A DNA stretch of 64,000 nt from JASBTN01 sp965228805 (GTDB taxonomy: Bacteria; Pseudomonadota; Alphaproteobacteria; Rhodobacterales; Rhodobacteraceae). The position numbers and the translations under genes are program-made. Location: positions 2,294,001-2,358,000 of the forward strand of contig NZ_CBDDIE010000003.1 of assembly GCF_965228805.1 (NCBI RefSeq), read 5' to 3'. Shown one piece after another: positions 61,950-64,000 of this stretch (position 1 is the first letter of the stretch; every line of letters starts with the position of its first letter). Under the pieces are notes generated by a model, which ran no database searches, was not told where the DNA came from, and saw only the letters and a program-made list of their open reading frames with translations.

Positions 61950-62639
61950 TTATGGCCTATCAGGTGCCTCATGGGCCGCATAAAAGGCCGCCAGGGACTT
62001 GTCCTTCTCGGGCCGGAAGGCCGGGCCTTCGGCCATGTCGCGGATGCGATCGATGCGGAACATGCGGAAATCATTGCGCAACTCGCACCAAGCGGCCAGG
62101 GTCCAGACCTTGCCCCAGAAGAGAAGCCCCAGAGGGCGCACCACGCGGGTGCTGGCCGCGCCTTCTGCATCTTCGTAATCGAGCGTCACGGTTACGCGGG
62201 TATCGGTCGCTGCCTCCAACCGGTCGATCAGGGTGCGTTCCGCATCGGTCAGGGACCAGTTTCCCTGCGCGTGGATCTCGACCCGCTCGGCGCCCTGCGC
62301 GAGCCCCGGCGGCAGCACCGCCTGGATCTTGCCCAGCGCCTCCTCGGCGGCCAGCGCCATGGAGGCGCCGCCCCAGCTGCGCACCATGCGCGCCCCCGCG
62401 ACCAGGGCCATGACCTCGTCGCGGGTAAACATCAGCGGCGGCATGTCATAGCCCTCGCGCATGATATAGCCGACGCCCGCCTCGCCCTCGATCGGCACGC
62501 CGGAGCCGATCAGGTCGGCCACGTCGCGATAGATCGTGCGCGGGCTGACCTCGAGCTTCTCAGACAGCGCCTGCGCTGTGGTCAGCCGACCGCCCCTGAG
62601 CAGTTGCACGAGGCGAAAGAGACGGTCGGCCCTACGCAT
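61950..62639 (-). CDS. WYL-domain transcriptional regulator (YafY type)
   Basis: A 229-residue protein: winged helix-turn-helix (RLTTAQALSEKLEVSPRTIYRDV), then a WYL-type ligand domain (ARVVRPLGLLFWGKVWTLAAWCELR, in which the WYL motif appears as VWTLAAWC, and the RMFRIDRI segment). It probably senses a small molecule or nucleic acid and regulates its neighbour. Its start overlaps the stop of the VOC protein gene (TGATG), so the two are one transcript and likely functionally linked. Confidence 0.88.
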   Translation of the reverse strand: MRRADRLFRLVQLLRGGRLTTAQALSEKLEVSPRTIYRDVADLIGSGVPIEGEAGVGYIMREGYDMPPLMFTRDEVMALVAGARMVRSWGGASMALAAEEALGKIQAVLPPGLAQGAERVEIHAQGNWSLTDAERTLIDRLEAATDTRVTVTLDYEDAEGAASTRVVRPLGLLFWGKVWTLAAWCELRNDFRMFRIDRIRDMAEGPAFRPEKDKSLAAFYAAHEAPDRP

Positions 62640-63022
62640 CAGGCGGCCCTGTTGGGCTCGAACAGGCCCAGCGAGTTGCCATCGGGATCGATCGCATAGA
62701 TGAACCGTCCCGGCGGGATTTCGATGGCGTCGGACAGGACCGTACCCCCGGCGGCGGTGCAGCGTTCGGCGGCCTCTTCGACCTTGTCGGGCACGACGAT
62801 ATGCACGGTCGGCCCATTGCCGCCCGAGGCCGGTTTACCCGGATAGAGATGCCCGCCGCCGGTGTTCATGTCACCGGCCAGCCAGGCCATCGGGTTCGGG
62901 CCCGAGGTGTCGATTGTCAGGGTCCATTTGAACACGGCGTTGTAGAACTCCACGGCCTTATCCATATCGGAAACGGGAATTTCATTCCAGCAAACAGCGG
63001 TTTGAGGGGCTTGGTCGGACAT
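62639..63022 (-). CDS. VOC superfamily protein (glyoxalase/bleomycin-resistance-like)
   Basis: A 127-residue protein: VCWNEIPVSDMDKAVEFYNAVFKW (first beta-alpha-beta module with potential metal ligand Glu/His), HIVVPDKVEEAAERCTAAGG and the end IDPDGNSLGLFEPNRAA (the second module). Metal ligands are only partly conserved. Function among VOC proteins cannot be specified. It overlaps the WYL regulator gene, suggesting co-regulation. Confidence 0.85.
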   Translation of the reverse strand: MSDQAPQTAVCWNEIPVSDMDKAVEFYNAVFKWTLTIDTSGPNPMAWLAGDMNTGGGHLYPGKPASGGNGPTVHIVVPDKVEEAAERCTAAGGTVLSDAIEIPPGRFIYAIDPDGNSLGLFEPNRAA

Positions 63023-63086
63023 ATTGTACTCTCCATCATCAAGGTTGATGAGGCAAAGATCGCACAGGGCTCCTGACAGCTATCTG

Positions 63087-64000
63087 TCAGGAGTGTTTGC
63101 GGGAGAGGAAATTGGCGCGATCCCGCACGGCCGTGTTGCGGTCGGCGGCCAGCGCAGGGAGGAGTTCTGCCAGAAGTGCAGGACAATCCCCCGCGATCAG
63201 CCGGTCGGCAGCGAGCTTGCGCAGCCCCGGCAGGCGGTCGGTGGCGCAGTTGCGGATCAGGGCGGCGCGGTCTGGCGGCGCGGGCACTGGGCGGCTGTCG
63301 AAGACCGAGAACTCCCGTGTCTCTCCCATTGATTTGTCGACCCACTCCCAGCTTCGCCCGACCCACCAGCGCGCCTTGCCCTCCAACAGGCAACGCGCCG
63401 CATGTTCGCGGACTTGCGGGTGGCGGGCGTCACGAGCCAGCGTTGGCAGGTCGCGGTCCAGCAGATCGGTCTTCAGCGCCTGTTTGAACATGCGCGGCAG
63501 GGGGCCGGTGTGACCGGCCATGAGCGCATCGCGCAGCGCCTCCAACCCGCGCCCCTGTTGCAGCAGGCGGGGCAGAGCCCGGCCCGTATCCGCGCCACGT
63601 GCCCAGGAGGGCATGCGTAGGGTCATCAAGGGCAGGGCCGCGCGCAGGTCTTCGGGTGGGATCTGTGGCAGGCAGCGTGTCAGGCAGGCCTCGGCGGCTT
63701 CGCGGACCGGTGCGGCCCAGTCGTTAAGACGCCACAGGAGCAGGCCGAGGAAGAAGCCACCTGGAGGGAGGTGCGACGTGCGCTCAAGTGCGCGTTGGCG
63801 AATGCGTCCATCGATGTAGCCGAAGAACAGGGGAGCAACAGATGGCCACTTGAACAGGGTGGTTTCAGGCGTGAGCAGCAATAGGCGCTTGGGATGTAGG
63901 GGCTGTTGGCGTTGGGCGTAGGACCAAAGCTCTCGGATTTCACGTTCCGCGTTCGGTGCCAGGTTGGGAGGCAACGGCGCAAGGAGCTCAATGGTACGAT
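63087..64000 (-). CDS. Protein with helical repeat (HEAT-like) pattern, 5' end outside window
   Basis: A frame open to the right edge, so the start is not seen. At least 300 residues of mostly alpha-helical sequence with repeated xxLLL/AA patterns (DWAAPVREAAEACLTRCLPQ, LPTLARDARHPQVREHAARC, LPGLRKLAADRLIAGDCPAL, LAADRNTAVRDRANFLSRKH), suggestive of HEAT-like repeats as in PBS-lyase scaffold proteins. No catalytic motif. A first candidate codon within the window is a TTG at 63974, but the frame continues. Confidence 0.6.
   Translation of the reverse strand, partial: RTIELLAPLPPNLAPNAEREIRELWSYAQRQQPLHPKRLLLLTPETTLFKWPSVAPLFFGYIDGRIRQRALERTSHLPPGGFFLGLLLWRLNDWAAPVREAAEACLTRCLPQIPPEDLRAALPLMTLRMPSWARGADTGRALPRLLQQGRGLEALRDALMAGHTGPLPRMFKQALKTDLLDRDLPTLARDARHPQVREHAARCLLEGKARWWVGRSWEWVDKSMGETREFSVFDSRPVPAPPDRAALIRNCATDRLPGLRKLAADRLIAGDCPALLAELLPALAADRNTAVRDRANFLSRKHS

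Overview
The window is a 64 kb stretch of high-G+C chromosome from an alphaproteobacterium, almost certainly of the Rhodobacterales (Rhodobacter/Roseobacter lineage). The evidence is the hemN-fnrL-uspA-ccoNOQP-ccoGHIS cluster with FNR boxes, a mesaconyl-CoA hydratase plus malyl-CoA thioesterase pair (ethylmalonyl-CoA pathway) next to sdh, mdh and suc genes, and an F0 operon (atpI-B-E-b'-b) separate from F1. No rRNA, tRNA, CRISPR, prophage or insertion sequence was seen. All calls come from reading the sequence and recalling protein families; no database search was run.

Layout. 1-1.8 kb: a cut-off secreted lipase-like hydrolase and a porin-like barrel protein. 1.9-13.6 kb: microaerobic respiration block, with oxygen-independent coproporphyrinogen oxidase (hemN), the oxygen sensor FnrL, a universal stress protein, cbb3 oxidase (ccoNOQP) and its assembly genes (ccoGHIS); four FNR boxes sit in three promoter regions. 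13.6-18.9 kb: an atypical LuxR-type regulator, then tesA divergent from an ybbA/ybbP-like ABC pair, and a DUF3052 gene. 19-22.7 kb: sdhCDAB on the minus strand with an extra small ORF between sdhA and sdhB. 22.9-29.2 kb: a DUF4344 peptidase, a membrane protein, two TM2 proteins, mch, DUF1737, NnrU and mcl2, a small secreted protein, and a TauE-type permease. 29.3-43 kb: mdh, two paralogous glycosyltransferases, then sucC-(extra ORF)-sucD-sucA-sucB-(three extra genes)-lpd. 43-47.4 kb: a TerB-like membrane protein, an ArsR regulator and the F0 operon. 47.5-64 kb: mixed housekeeping and accessory genes (DUF2892, GntR regulator, OmpA-like lipoprotein, AraC-Ogt fusion, Hint protein, nth, adenosine kinase, OsmC, a sulfotransferase divergent from a Branch-type glycosyltransferase, HIT, zinc finger, polA, SGNH hydrolase, WYL regulator, VOC protein, and a cut-off gene at the right edge).

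How it works together. The left third equips the cell for low oxygen: FnrL would switch on cbb3 oxidase, its copper and heme maturation factors, and oxygen-independent heme synthesis. The middle carries most of the oxidative TCA cycle (sdh, mdh, sucCD, sucAB, lpd) plus two ethylmalonyl-CoA pathway enzymes, and the F0 half of ATP synthase follows.

The most notable unexplained signal is a matched tandem operator, two TGTGATCACA palindromes exactly 21 bp apart, in the same orientation upstream of both sdhC and sucC. The same two operons each carry a visibly more A+T-rich orphan ORF wedged between two conserved subunit genes (sdhA/sdhB and sucC/sucD). Other points worth checking are a perfect ATTC-N8-GAAT (SqrR/BigR-type) box before a DUF2892 gene, a response regulator whose phospho-acceptor Asp is Glu, a probably leaderless hemN transcript, and several intergenic repeat/hairpin elements.
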